Source of the DNA: Deuterostichococcus epilithicus
Taxonomy: Eukaryota; Chlorophyta; Trebouxiophyceae; Prasiolales; Stichococcaceae
Length of the DNA stretch: 64,000 nt
NCBI GenBank assembly: GCA_033439295.1
Contig: JAVTLE010000014.1
Location: 186,001-250,000, forward strand
Direction: 5' to 3'
Positions 10,701 through 22,600 of the stretch are shown here, in pieces. The notes below the pieces were generated by a model, which ran no database searches, had not been told where the DNA came from, and was given only the letters and a program-made list of their open reading frames with translations. How positions within the stretch are numbered: position 1 is the first letter of the stretch; every line of letters starts with the position of its first letter. The position numbers and the translations under genes were made by a program.

Positions 10701-13120
10701 CAGAGAGCAATGCTTCAACATGGTCCCGCAGCTCCGCCAATGGCAGATGACGCCATCGCACCGCCAGCCACTCCAGGGAGAGGTGCAACGCGCCTGCGAG
10801 CAGGCGCGAGCTCGGCGACAGGCAGGGAGGTCATGTGAGAGCATGTGGACTTGCCGACAGTCAGCAGTGGTGACAGTAGAGTCACCTGTGGCCGTAGCAG
10901 TCTGTGCCGATGAACACCTCGGAGCGTGCATTGAACATCGCCTCCAGGTACCTTGTGAAACTGACGTAGCAGCGGCTGACCTGGTCCTCCCACTCCAGTG
11001 CCTCTTCCGCCTGCAGGACACGGCATCGGCACTGCTCAGACATACAGGGCGATGCTCCGGCTGAGCTAGCCATGTTGACGCTGGTGAATAGCACGATGAT
11101 GATGGTGTGGCAGCGCGACACCTGGTCCTCCCACTGCAAGGCCTCCGCCGCCTGTGGCAAAAACTGGCAGGCATCCATGCCATCCGAGATGACCTGGTCG
11201 GAGCAAGTGATGGCGCAGAGTCCTCCCACACAAGGGCAGCCTCCGCCTGTGGCCGGTGTCCACTCGCAGCACCGCTGTGCGCAGGCCCGCACCCGGCAGC
11301 CATCGGCAGCTGGAATGGACGCCGGCCGAACGCAGGCCAAGGATGGACTTCCTGCCGCAGCAGGCTGGAGAAAGTTCCTGGGGAACGCTGCGGCATTGCG
11401 CACTGTGAGACTCACCTGCGTCGGTCTCTGCAGGCTGGCTAGCTGGGCTGCAGGTTTCAGAGATCGGGCGATGCGCGCCACCGCAACCGCCATGCCGCCG
11501 CAGCGCCAGCTCTTTCCGCCCCTTGCGCCCTGCAGGCCAGTGCCCTCGCTGCCCTCGCTGCTGCTGCCGTCAGCGGGTTTGACTTCGATGACTGTATCGC
11601 AGCTCTCCTGCGCATGGCAACGGCATCATCACGAGGCAGCCTCAGGCAAGCCTACGTTTCACAGTCGGAACAGTGTTGCACGGGGCAGTAGGGACTCTTG
11701 TGTCATGCTGACCCAAGACAGAACGAGCGGGCAGTGCGATGGGTGCGTGCACCTTCAGCAGGGAGGCCCGCGACGAATCGGTTGACGGCTCGTCAAGGCA
11801 CAGGCCCCGCCACGCCAAGCGGTTGAGCGCTGTGGTCGCCTCTAGCGCGTCCCGCGTCATCTCGACAGCCTGTGTGTCATGGAGCTGCATTGCGGTGAGG
11901 GCCTCTGCTTCTGTATGAGGTTCCGCCTCTTCCAGGGACCAAATCGGTACAGGGTGCGGAGGCGCACAGCGTGCGCCACTCACACAGCGTGAACTGGGTC
12001 TACACGGCTTTGACAAGCTTGATGGACTGACCCGGTGCTATAAAAGGGACTGACAACGAGGCGCTAGGCACAGCCAAGCGGGCATGCAGGGCGAGCACGA
12101 CCCCATCTAGGCGAGGCAGGCTGGCGGGTGGTGGCGGCCCACCTTGCCGGAGGCGCTCAGCGGGAAGACTGTGCAGGCGAGCACCAGCGCGAGCACGATC
12201 CCGGTGCAGATGGCAGCGACACGGCTGCCCGCCAGTATCACCACGTTGATGTCCGTCATGTAGAACCCCTGGAATGCCACTGCGCTGAAACGGTGGCGAT
12301 GCTCAAAGACATGTGGGCATCTGCTGCGGGCTGCGGAGTCCAGCTTGTGATTAACAAAATATCGAAACAGACAAGCATGGATGCTGCAGCGCTCACCAAT
12401 GATGTAGGTGACCTGGAAGAAGCCTCCGAATCGCGTCAGATCGTTGATCTGCACACGGTACAATAGTGCTGCTGAGCAGCTCGAGAGTGGTGCTGGAGGT
12501 GAATGGAACGACCGTGCATCATGGCACTATGGCAGCCTTCTCACCTTGCACATACTGGTCGCCATGACCACCGCAAACGTCACAAATGCTAGGCCCACTC
12601 CGGACGGAATCGCGATCACGATCCCGCACGCTAGCCATCCTGCATCAGCAGGCATCATGTGTCAAGATCTGCACCGCCAGGTCGTCTGCAGGATCTGCAG
12701 TGTTAGGCAGCCTTGGCAGGACTCACCGCCCATAATGTTGCCCAGGAGGCGCTGGATGCACAGCCATGCCGTCGCGCCCACGAACTCCGGTGCGGACACC
12801 ACAATCAGCGTCACCGCCGCCCACTGCACACCACACCAGACGCCGCACGTCACAGGGTGCAGCCGTGTCGCCTGCATGTGGTGCGCAGCCACGAGACAGC
12901 TCCCATGTACAGATAGCGAGACAGGGAAACGATGGTCCAAGCCCACCAGGGAGCCTTGGTGAAGCCAGTTGTAGGCGCTATCTGCGCCGCTGCCGCTGAC
13001 CTCGCCACCGCCCTGAGCGGCGTCAGGGCCATGCACCAGGAAATCGACCAGCGCAAGCGCCAGCAGGCCCAGGCCAAGCCTAAATCCGCCTTTCCAACCG
13101 TCCGGCGGTCGAATCCTCAT
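7717..13120 (-). CDS. ALMT/FUSC-type membrane protein, multi-exon
   Basis: The N-terminal half matches the aluminium-activated malate transporter / fusaric-acid-resistance fold. There is a start-proximal hydrophobic helix (FRLGLGLLALALVDFLV, Met at 13120), then WAAVTLIVV...GATAWLCIQRLLGNIMGG ending at a GTGAGT donor near 12726. Next come WLACGIVIAIPSGVGLAFVTF (exon ending about 12547), INDLTRFGGFFQVTYIIG, and GFYMTDINVVILAG...AICTGIVLALVLACTVFP followed by SASGK. That makes about six membrane helices, with phases agreeing from the WAAV exon to SASGK. The long C-terminal part is cytosolic-looking: an acidic helical segment near 11.8-12.0 kb, LALEWEDQVSRC-type exons, an Ala/Gly/Ser-rich linker (8.8-9.7 kb, with N runs), and a last exon from about 8032 to TGA 7719-7717 containing RWSGFNVLLVSLGGALVRL. 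An anion or organic-acid channel or exporter role is inferred from the family. The exon joining the first helix to WAAV is unsettled. Divergent from PAP/fibrillin. Confidence 0.82.
8828..9700 (-). other. Low-complexity linker of the ALMT/FUSC-type protein, with N runs
   Basis: The minus-strand frame is rich in Gly, Ala, Ser and Gln (a five-Gln run near 9297) and lacks hydrophobic structure, as expected for a disordered linker. Ns occur at about 9634, 9638 and 9686-9699. The frame changes across that cluster, since coding resumes in another frame around SIEAFLSAVEQLLALSGD near 9840. Confidence 0.6.
10586..10803 (-). repeat. Partially duplicated exon A in the ALMT/FUSC gene
   Basis: Segments 10586-10661 and 10727-10803 are diverged direct repeats about 140 bp apart. 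Translated on the minus strand they give APSLKWLAARRWHMPLAELW (downstream copy, continuing into a longer exon) and LHLSLEWLAVRWRHLPLAEL (upstream copy). Each copy is preceded by a TGCTCGCAG-type acceptor. Both frames are open. Confidence 0.85.
10972..11154 (-). repeat. Partially duplicated exon B in the ALMT/FUSC gene
   Basis: Segments 10972-11013 and about 11110-11154 are direct repeats. On the minus strand they read AEEALEWEDQVSRCYVSF (continuing to TRYLEAMFNARSEV) and AAEALQWEDQVSRCHTII. The upstream copy covers only the 5' part of the exon. Confidence 0.85.
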
Positions 13121-13674
13121 GGCTGGTCCGTCATGTGGTGGTGGGCTCCCCTGTTGGGCGTCAGAAACAGTCCGTCTTGCAACACTGTAACGCCGTGGTT
13201 TGTGACCACCTTGACAATGGCAGCTGGATGTGATGCTATGTTGCGCGCTGTCGCATCAGTGCAAGCAGCCGAGCAGCTCAACTGTGACGTCAGGGTTGAA
13301 TCTGTGAAATGCAATCAAACAGGAGAGGTAGGCGCAAACAAGGTCAAGCGCTTCAAAGCTCCAGTGACATGTTGTTGAGCTTGTATATTTCATTTTGATC
13401 AGCGTCTCCAAAACCGGAGAGACAAGTTGAAATTCGCCTCTTACAACACGTGACCTGACCTCACAAATTGGAAGAGATCCTCCCGCTCTGTGCAACGTTT
13501 GGGAGGGCGAAGCTTTGCCCGAACATGTTCACAGTATTCACATTGCATTGGACACCTGATCTCCCAGGCAGTCCCGACGAGGTGCAGCAGAACGCCGTCG
13601 TGTGTCCAGTCCGATCCCAGATCGAAACTGCAACCACATCTCGGCTGCAGTCCGGATTCTGAACTTGGACAGGG
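13121..13674. promoter_or_regulatory. Divergent intergenic region ALMT/FUSC - PAP
   Basis: The two flanking genes start outward from this interval, so it should hold both promoters. I see no clear TATA element or other named motif. Open frames on the minus strand here look like shadows. Confidence 0.4.
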
Positions 13675-14896
13675 GTGCAGAGTGCGTTGGATTGTGCCAC
13701 TATGCACTCCAATGCAGCCTTGAGAAGCTGCAGTCCAGCGGTGTCCTCTCCAGGCCTCCGCGCACGTCCGCCTTCCCAGTGCCGACGCCCTCAGCTGCGG
13801 CAGCAGATACGCGGAAGAGCACGACTGGCACCTCGGCCGGTGAGCGCGGGTGGTCAGAGCGCCGCAGTCGAACTGACGGAGGAGGAGGCGACTGCGAGGG
13901 TGGAGTTCCTGCAGCAGTTCAGCGGCGATGGCCACTCGATGGAGCAGCAGGCTATCACTCTGCTCACTGAGGCGGCACGACACCGGAAGGTGCATCGTGC
14001 ACAGCCACAAATCAATCGTAAGCAGGCCTCGTCTTGTGCGCACGATCGCACGAATTGCATCGCGTGCGGCTGACGGCTCAGCCGCCGCTCGCAGCTGCCG
14101 CCACAGCTGGTTATTGGAGCGCTGGCACACCTGGAAAGCACCGCGTCCTCGCAAAACGGCGCAGGTGACCTCAATGATATCATAAGATGGAATTGTATCC
14201 AAAATTGAAGTCCAGCATTGTCAGTAATGCACATGATGGCGGTGGCATTGCTCGAATTTGCTCTCCGTCTGCAGACACCCTGGAGCAGGTACAGGGCCGC
14301 TGGAAGCTCGTGTTCGGCTCCAACGGGCCATCCTTTATGCTGTATATCCCAGTAAGAAGGCTGTACCTGTTGTGCTTCCTGGAGGGACTGTCTGAACTAT
14401 ACATAACAAACTCTGCTCGCCAACACATGTAAAAGTGATCTTGTCGACAGCTGCGATCCAGGTGAACGAGGTGACGGACATCGATGTCGCCACTGGCACG
14501 ATCGACCTCGCCAGTGACATCGGCCCATTGCTTTTCCAGTGCGCCCCCTGCTCTGTGTGCAGATCCACTGCGGCACATTTCCATGCCCATCGGCCCTGGC
14601 TTCTGTTTGACATGTGCGGGGTTTCCAGCGCTCGAAATTCCAATCAGGTTACTCAGATCATTGCATATGGCCTCGGCAGGTTTTTCGGCAAGTTCGAGTG
14701 GCAGGCGCCGAGCAGCATGGACTTTGCTTTTGATGGCAGCCGCGTGAGCGCGTTCCAGCGACAGCTGACCGCCAAGTCATGGGAGCCCGAAAAGCGGAAA
14801 AAGTACACCTTCTACTACGTGGACAGAGACATCGCGGCGGTCCGTAGCAGCGCAGGCGGATACATCCTGATGCTGCGCACATCCAGCTTGCAATGA
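13675..14896 (+). CDS. Plastid-lipid-associated protein (PAP/fibrillin)
   Basis: Four exons join in phase: 13675-14017 (GTAAGC donor), 14275-14351, 14462-14538 and 14680-14896 (TGA). The product is 237 residues from the first Met, or 228 from the Met at 13702. The N-terminus is rich in Ser, Arg, Pro and Ala with almost no acidic residues until about residue 60, as in a chloroplast transit peptide. The mature part starts near VELTEEEATARVEFL. PAP-domain signatures follow: LEQVQGRWKLVFGSNGPSFM, VNEVTDIDVATGTIDL, FFGKFEWQAPSSMDFAFDGS, and the closing YTFYYVDRDIAAVRSSAGGY. Fibrillins bind lipids and structure plastoglobules and thylakoids under stress; that role is inferred from the family. The protein is short for the family (often 220-380 residues) but includes the typical C-terminal YxDxxxxxxRxxxGG element. 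Confidence 0.93.
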
Positions 14897-15807
14897 GACC
14901 TGCGGCGGCGGCGGCGACGGCGGCGGCGTGTCAGGAGATCAGAGTGGTAGCAACCGGGCAGGGTCGGGGAGTGGTGGGGTTTGGGCAGGCAGCATCTGTG
15001 TCATCAACATCTTACCTGACTTCTTTTGAATCAAATTTTGCAAAGCATCGTATCGGATCATGTTGGCCACATCGTCGATCGGTAGTGCACTCTTCAGAAT
15101 GGACAGAGAGCGTTTTGTGGTTGCTTTCTGCTCGCGCTGGGGGTGGTTAAGGTGATGCAGTCAGCAGGGCCTAGTCGCGCACACAGAGCAGGGAGCAGAG
15201 AGCTGCCATGCCGCCGCCGCCGTCGTCGCGTCAAGCAGCACCCGACACTGTGCCGCAGACTTTGCTGGAGATCGGCCATAGCGAGAACAGGGATCGTCGC
15301 GTGTTCCGACTCCAAGCAATATGTTATGCGATTGCAGAGCAGGTGTCCCGAGTTGCAACGTTGCGGATCATTCGTTGGCATTAGTCACGCACGTGCCGAT
15401 GCGGGACTCTCATAAGCGTCCGTGCGCAGGCTGACGAGAGAGTGATGTAGCCATTAACCTTTCATACACGCACGGCCCGACGCCTCACCGCAGACCGTAC
15501 TCAGTCTCGGACCTTGCGCTTCGTGCGTGATGCGCCTCTTCCTGCCCACACAGGGGTTGCAAATGTGATCTCACAGCTAAACTATCGCGCTCACAACAGG
15601 ACTTGATGCAGAGCAGCATGGAGAGTCGGCGATTCACGTGGACAGGTGCGTTCAAGGGCCTGTTGAGAGGATCGCAACCGTGGATCGATAGCTCATCCCA
15701 ATATGCGTGCCATGCACAATCCCGCGAGACTTCTATCGAGATGCTGTGACGGAAGACCGCAAGCTCCTTTCATGGACATGCTGATCTACCTGCTGGTCTG
15801 GGCGCAG
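14897..15807. other. Intergenic region, 3' flank of PAP and upstream of the EH-domain gene
   Basis: No coding exon is supported. An ATG at 15608 begins a short open stretch that could be a first exon of the EH-domain gene, but it could not be joined in phase. Confidence 0.4.
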
Positions 15808-16629
15808 TGGAACATCTTCAGCAGTGCCTGGCGTCGCCTGAGCTCATCAATGCGGCGTTCGCTGTTGCCGACAGTGGTGCGCACTCACCACAGAAGAAAC
15901 ACAGGATGCCCTCACTCACCGGCCTCCTGTGACGCCCGAATCTACCTGCAGTGGCTGCGTCGGCGTGGCTCAAGCTCGTCGATCTCTGATCACCGTGCAC
16001 GGTGTTGTGGCAGCACGAGCTTGCTGTCACATGACTAGTGACCGATGAGGACAAATGTGCTGCTCTGGAGCAGATGGCGATGGCGTCGTGAGTCCCGCCG
16101 AGGCTCCGGCGTTCTTTCGGCCCTCCGGCCTGCCGGAACAGGCCCTCAGCAAGATCTGGCGCCTGAGCGCCTCGCAGAATGCGCTGCGGACGCCGGTGCG
16201 CCGCCGCTGCCGCTGTGCTTGCCGTGCACTTTGCCACCACTAATTCCACTTGAATCCAAAAGCCTTGATACAGGCAGAACTCGACTGCAGTTCCGCCCCG
16301 GGTCTGCATTGCCTGAGTTTTAGGGTAACATCCTGCTCCGCGCTAGGGCATGACTGCTGCGGTGTGGTGCTGCCCCCATGTCATTCATAAAGGACGGCTT
16401 CTGGACCATGACACAGGGACAGCTGCGCGTCGCGCTGCACCTGGCCTACGACGCCATGCGGGGGCAGCCGATCCCGGACGTGGCTGAGCCGCCAGCGTCT
16501 CCGACTGCGGGCGCCGCTGCTGCGGCTGACGCTGCGGGCTCGCCGCTGGCGCGGCAGCCGGCGGGCCCTGAGGAACGGCCGCCGCCGCTGAGCGTCGCCG
16601 AGGTCGAGGCACTGATCACACGCTACAAG
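15808..16629 (+). other. EH1 domain
   Basis: Exon to about 15871 ends ...INAAFAVADS. It joins in phase to an exon from about 16074 giving DGDGVVSPAEAPAFF, SGLPEQALSKIWRLSA, then GQLRVALHLAYDAMRGQPIP. The calcium-loop pattern D-S-D-G-D-G and the SGLP...IW core are typical of EH domains. Confidence 0.88.
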
Positions 16630-19600
16630 GTGCCCCCGGCCCTCCCACTTGACATCCCACTTGACATCCCCGCTTCACACCCCGCCGAGCTGCACACGGC
16701 TCCGCAGCCTGCGGGCGCCAGCACCGCGAAAACGCAGCTGCTGCCAGGAGCAGCGCCGCCCCTGAGAGGCCCGCCCACTTACGCGCCAGGCACAGACGAG
16801 CACCGTGTGCATGAGCCGGCGCCCGCGGCTGCGCCCCTACACCGTGAACCCTGAGTAGCCACGTCCGTGCTCCGCCGCGCGCAGACGCCCGAGGCAGTGG
16901 TGGGGGACATCACCCCGCCGGAGGCGGCAAAGTACGAGGCCCACTTCGAGCGCGCGAGGGGCCCCGGCTCCTGGGTGGAGCTCAGCCGCGCACGGGACTA
17001 CTTCGCCAAGGCCAACCTGAAGGTTTCCCGCGCCCTTGACTCTATACACCAAGCCCAAACTCCTAGTGCTTAAGAAATGCTGCCGCTGCGTGGAGTGGTG
17101 CGGTGGGATCATGCACGAGGGCTGCGGCCTGATCGGTGGGGCCAGACACTCTACTGGCATGGGTGTTGCACGCATCAAGGGATGCGCCGCTGCAACAGAG
17201 GCCGGTCGGTTGCCCGCCCGGCCAGACGTGGACTGCCTCTGCGCCTGCTCCTGCTGGCTGGGGTACGGGTAAACGGGCACGGCGGAGCGAAACTTGGAAA
17301 CTGTCTAGCGTGGCTGATGCTGTGCTTGCTGTTTCTCTAGCATGGCTGACGCTGTGGATGTCGTGTACAGGACGACGCCATCGACGCCGTCGTGCGCTTT
17401 GCGTGCGGCTCTGGCAAGGCACTGCTCAGCCACGACGACTTTTTTGCCATCATCCACGTGATCTACGCCGCACATCGGGAGCGCGGCCAGGCGGCCCCGG
17501 CGGCGCCGCCCGGCTCCCCCGGCAGCCTCGCCCGGGTGAGGGGTTTAGACTTTTGGAGGTTCAGGGGCTTGTGTGTCACCTGAAGGCAGGCGGCGGCATG
17601 CAACCTTCACTGCTGCTGTCACAGCGGTCCCCAGCAAATGGCCTGCTCCTCGCCTGGCTGCTTCATCAGTGTGCACAGCCTGCAGCGCTGCCGTGCTGCA
17701 CACTGTGACCCAGGAACAGGAACCAAAACAGGAAACGATGTGAAGGCCATCACTCCGTCATCAATTCTTGGGCCCGGCACCCGCACGCTGACGGTGCTTC
17801 TCCGTTGGCTCCCGCCACAGGAGCGCGCCTTCAGCCTGACGCCCTCGCGGCTGTCCGTGGTCACTAACATTGTCAGCCAGGCGTCGCCGCCGCGCGGCGC
17901 CTCGCCGGACCGGTCCACCCTGAGGACGCAGACGTTCCCCGCCGCTGGTGCGCTAGGATTCAGGGTTTAGGGCACACTCGACCGCAAGTCTCTCACCCTG
18001 ACTGCCTCAGAAGCAGCTGCCCCGGTGCGGTTTTGCGATGCAAGGTCGTGGCGCCAGCGTCCGTGCTTCGACTGTGCTGCAACTCAGAGTCTACTGCAAC
18101 ACTGCTTCTGGCTGGGCCTCACGCCTTCGCGCTGCACTTGGCGGTTCCAAGGCGGTTGCGCAGGCGGTCTTGCCTTGCAGTGTGACGTCCTGTGCAGCCC
18201 GACAGCTGAGACTGGAACCCCAGCTCTAATATCGTGTGAACTCTTTTTTCTCTTTTCCCCTCCAGGCGGGACGGGCTTCCACAGGCGGGGCGGCTCGGCC
18301 GACTTCCCCCGTGCGGCTACCTCGCCGCCGGGCGGCGCCTCTACCACTGCCGCCGCCGCCGCCGCCGCCATCCCCACACCCGCTGCCGCCGTGGCGGCGA
18401 AGGCCACAAAGGTGCACGCTGCCGAGGCCGAGCTGCAGCGGCAGCGGGGCCGCCTGGCGGAGGCGAGGGAGCTGCTGGCAGAGGCGCGGTCAGTGGGCGA
18501 CGAGGAGCTTGTGGAGGAGGCCGCGCAGGCGGAGCGGCGGCTGGAGGTGAGCTGTCTTCCTAAGAACATATTCAATCACGAGTTGGCATGGAGTTGGCTG
18601 GAGGTGTGCTGTTTCCAAGACAACCGTAAAATACGAGTTGGTTGGAGGTGCGCTGCTTCAACAGGGGATGCCAAGTCCAACTTGGACTGAGACTTAGTGG
18701 GGCTCAGTATCCTCCCTGGGTTTCACCTTCTGCGAGTCGGCTCGCGATGACGGCATGCACATCACAGGCCCAGCCTTGAGCAGCAGTGTTTAGGCTGTTT
18801 TGCCTACTGCCCCGTCCGCAGGGCGACGTGCAGCGGGCGGCAGCGGAGCTGGCCAGGCTTCGCGCTGCGCCGTCGCCGAGCGCCGGCAGCGTTGCGCAGG
18901 CGATGAGCCTTCGGGAGCGGCTCAAGAAGCTGCAGGCGTCGGACGTCGCCGGGCGGGCGTCGCCGCGGGCGTCCGCGCCGGGTGCTGTGTCTGAGGTGGG
19001 GGCATTACTTACCTTTGGGCTGCGCACTGCCAGCTGCTTTGGCAGATCCGAGGCAGGACTGTCTGTGATGTCTCCTGGGCTGATGTAGTGTCTGGCACCA
19101 TGCCGCTCAAGAGAACCCCCTTTTGCGACGCTCCATGGCGTCTGACAAAACGTCATCAGGCTTCGAGGGTTGAAACCCCGAAAGACAATGTCATGCACCG
19201 TATGCTGCTGTGTTCAAGCGCGTGGGAGGCGGCCGCATTGAACAACAACTTCACCCGCGATCCCAGTTCAGTGCGGTTTGGAGCAGCTGTGACAGGGCTC
19301 CAGGGCACTTCACCAAGTGGCACAATGCCCCTTGGTCTGCAGGAGGCGGGCGCGTCAGACGACGACTTCACATTCAGCCCGGTGCAGGGCGCCAGTCCTT
19401 CGTCTACGCCGCGCTCGGGGCCGTTGTCGCCGCGCGCCTTCGGCTCACTGTCCCGCCAGCAGTCGGTGAGCTTTTGCGTGGATGCACGAGACCACGGCAC
19501 CCGCAGCTGGGTGTGCATGGCCCTGGAGCAGGTCCTGCATCACAAGGCTTTGGCGCCAGTCCTTGCTTCGGCTGCATTCGCTCCCTCGGAGGTTGCATGC

Positions 19601-22600
19601 CTGCATGCAACCGCGGCCTGCAAATCAGCCTCGGTCCAGTGGGCACCGTCAGCACGCAAAGCCGGCACTTGCGTACGCTCATATGCTCATGTACTCATAT
19701 GCTTATATGCTCATCTGCAAGCTTGGCCCATGGTGCTGTCGCAACCCTCAGCATATTGACTCCTGTGTCAGGACACTGCCGACGCCGTTGGCGGGCGCCA
19801 CCGCCGGCACAGCTCTGCCTCCTCGGGCATGGAGGGCTTCATGCGCCCCAGGCGTCCGGCGCCGCGGCCGCCGTCCGCGCCGGGTGAGCCGCCGACCGGC
19901 ACAACCCTTCCTTTGAGATGAGAGGAGTGCTGCCTTGGTCAGGGGCGGCAGGTTGTCTGCAGTAGATCAAGCTAAGCTGCCGCCTGGTGGGCAGAAAGAC
20001 CCTGCCGAACACGAGCACCGCCAGATGTTGCTACAAGGATGTCGCAAGAAAACTATTTTGCAAGAAACATTGTGCGTTGGTACCTCGAACCCTGCGCATG
20101 GCTCGGAAATTGTGGTTGTCTGGAGTGCAATTTGACCTTTTGACCACAGGCGCATCTGGGGCCGGGGAGGGGGGTGATGCGTCGGCCGCACAAACCGCCG
20201 GCGTAGTCGACACCTCGCCTCAGGTGCCCAGCAGCGAGGCTCCCGCACCCGTCTCGGCTGCAGTCACTGGCGCGGCGGTTGCCTCGGGCGCCAACGCGGC
20301 GTCTGCCGAGCCTGCGGCCGATGGCACAGCTGCAGAGAGGAGCTGGACAACCTTTGGCGATGGGGCAGCCGCCGTGCCACAGCAGGCGGTGGCTGGCGTG
20401 GCAAGGGGGGTTGCGGCCGCGCCCGCGGCTCCCCACATGGCGTCAGATTCAGCGGCGCCCGCCATGCCTGCCACGGCAGGCGACACCGCGCCAGAAGACG
20501 CCAGCACGGCGGCAGCGCCAGCGGCTCCCCACATGCCGCCCGAGTCAGCGGCGCCTGCTGTGCCCGCCACAGCTGACAGTGATGCACCCACAGGCGATGC
20601 CGACAAGAAGCCTGCGGTGCCGTCGGCTCCCCACATGCCGCCCGAGTCAGCGGCGCCTGCTGTGCGCGCCACAGCTGACGGTGATGCACCCACAGGCGAT
20701 GCCAACAACAAGCCTGCGGCGCCGTCGGCGCCCCACATGCCGCCGGAGTCGGCGGCGCCTGCCAGTCTCACGGCACCTAACAGTGACGCGCCCACAGGCG
20801 ATGCGGATACGCCCGCTCTGCCGTCAGCGCCGCACTTGCCGCTGGAGACTGCTTCGGCCGGCGACGTCGAGGCTGTGGAAGCATCCAGCGAGCCTGCCGC
20901 AGAGTCTGAGGCGGACTCGGCAACGGCACGCAGCTCGGGGCATGCCAGTGAGCTGGCGGCGCCGGCGGCGCCGCATATGCCGCCAGAGTCGGCAGCGCCG
21001 GCCGTGCCTCCCGCGAGCGAGAGCGACCTGATAGCAGGGGCGCGCGCAGAGGAGCCAGCAGCGAATGAAGGGGCATCTGTGGATGTCATCCCCTCGGCGG
21101 CAGAGGCAAGGCAGGGGTCAGCCGGCGGCAGTAGCGGCGGCGACGCGACGCTCGCAGCGCCAGCCCCCGCGCTGCTGCACATGCCGCCAGAGTCCGCCGC
21201 GCCAGCCGTCCCAGAGCCGCAGGACCACCCAGCCGAGCTGCCGCCAGGCGCCGCCAACGGGAGGTCCACCCCTGCCACAGGCAAGGACGGCCTGACGCTC
21301 GATGCGCGGCCTCCCGCAGAAGCGACGGCGAATGGCACGGTGCAGCCACTGGAGACTTCGGCGTCTGTGGCCGATGCCGCCGACGAGGCCATGCTGGGCG
21401 GCAACATCCCGCTGCCTGAGGGGGTGCCGGAGGCCGCCACCCGCGAGGAACCNCTNGGGGCAGGCCCGCCCGCGGCCGCGGACGGCGACCCGGAGGGCGG
21501 CTCGGAGGTTGCACCCCAGGCTGCTGCGGCGCCTGCCGCCGCGCGGCCGCCGCCTCCGGCCGCGCTGCACTCGGTGCCGGTCAGCGCGGCGGCTGCGTCC
21601 TGGTCGGGCCTGGACCACGCTGCCTCGCGGGCGCTGAGCGCGGCGGAGTCCGGGCTGCCTGCCGAAGTCGAGCCGCCGCCACCAGCCGCCAGCGCCGCAG
21701 CAGGGCTGTCCCCCGCAGCGGCGGACGGCGCCGATCCCCAGCCTCCCTCTGGGTCCCCAGCGGCTGCGGGCAGGCGGGACGCTGCCGCCGCCGCTGGAAG
21801 ATCGAACGGCGCCTCCGCGCAGCCTTACGTCGAGCAGGTCGAGCTGGCTGAGGAGGTGGCAGCGGCGGCGCGCGGCCGGCACGCNGCCCGGCTCGCCCGC
21901 CGCGGCGGCAGGGTCGCCGGCCCCTGGCGCGGCGGCGGCGGCCGGAGATGCCGTGCTGCCGCAGATGCCAAGTTTTGCCGAGGCTGCAGCAGTAGCGGAC
22001 GGAGCCACGGCGCAGCCGAGGCCGGGCACGCTGGCGGAGGCGCCGGCGTCGCTGCCNGGCGNTCTGGAGGCCTCTCAGGCGGGCGCCGACTCAGCGGCCG
22101 CCGCGGCGCTGCCAGAGCGGCGCCCGCGGCGCCAGCTGCAGGCGACGCGCCGGCGCCGCCGGGGCAGCCCGACGTGGCGGCGGCGCTGCCTGCAACCAGC
22201 GAGGTCCAAGGCGCTGTGAATGAGGAGGCCAGGGCGGTGGGACCTCAAGCTGCAGAAGCGCCCACGACTCAGGCATGCACAGCATGGGCACTCGTGCAAC
22301 AGCCAGTGCACCTGGCTTGGCAGCGGCACGCTGCAGTGTTGGTCGGGAGGAGGCCTGCCAGAAACATGCCCAGCCTGTGGTGCAGTGCATCTGCAGTACA
22401 ACACGCGCCCTGCGTTGGGACAATCACAGTATTGGAGAAAAGGGACAGTCACAGAATGTGGGATGTTTGCGCAGGTGGCAGAGCCTGCCGCCACCAATGG
22501 CGATCAGTTCATCACCGCAGAGCACGACATGCCAGAGGAGCTCTCTGCAGCAGCGCCTGTGGCGCGCGCGGCAGGCGGACGCAGCCTCAAGATGCCCTCT

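Noticed and set aside
12039-12046. TATAAAAG sequence as a promoter
   Set aside because: It lies inside an intron of the minus-strand ALMT/FUSC gene with no plus-strand gene starting nearby.
14893-15150. Open frame directly after the PAP stop
   Set aside because: It overlaps the PAP stop codon, is low complexity (Ala-rich start) and has no splice or family evidence; probably 3' untranslated sequence.
20220-21440. A 406-codon minus-strand open frame
   Set aside because: Antisense shadow of the repeat-rich EH-gene exon; GC-rich Ala/Pro coding leaves the opposite strand open.
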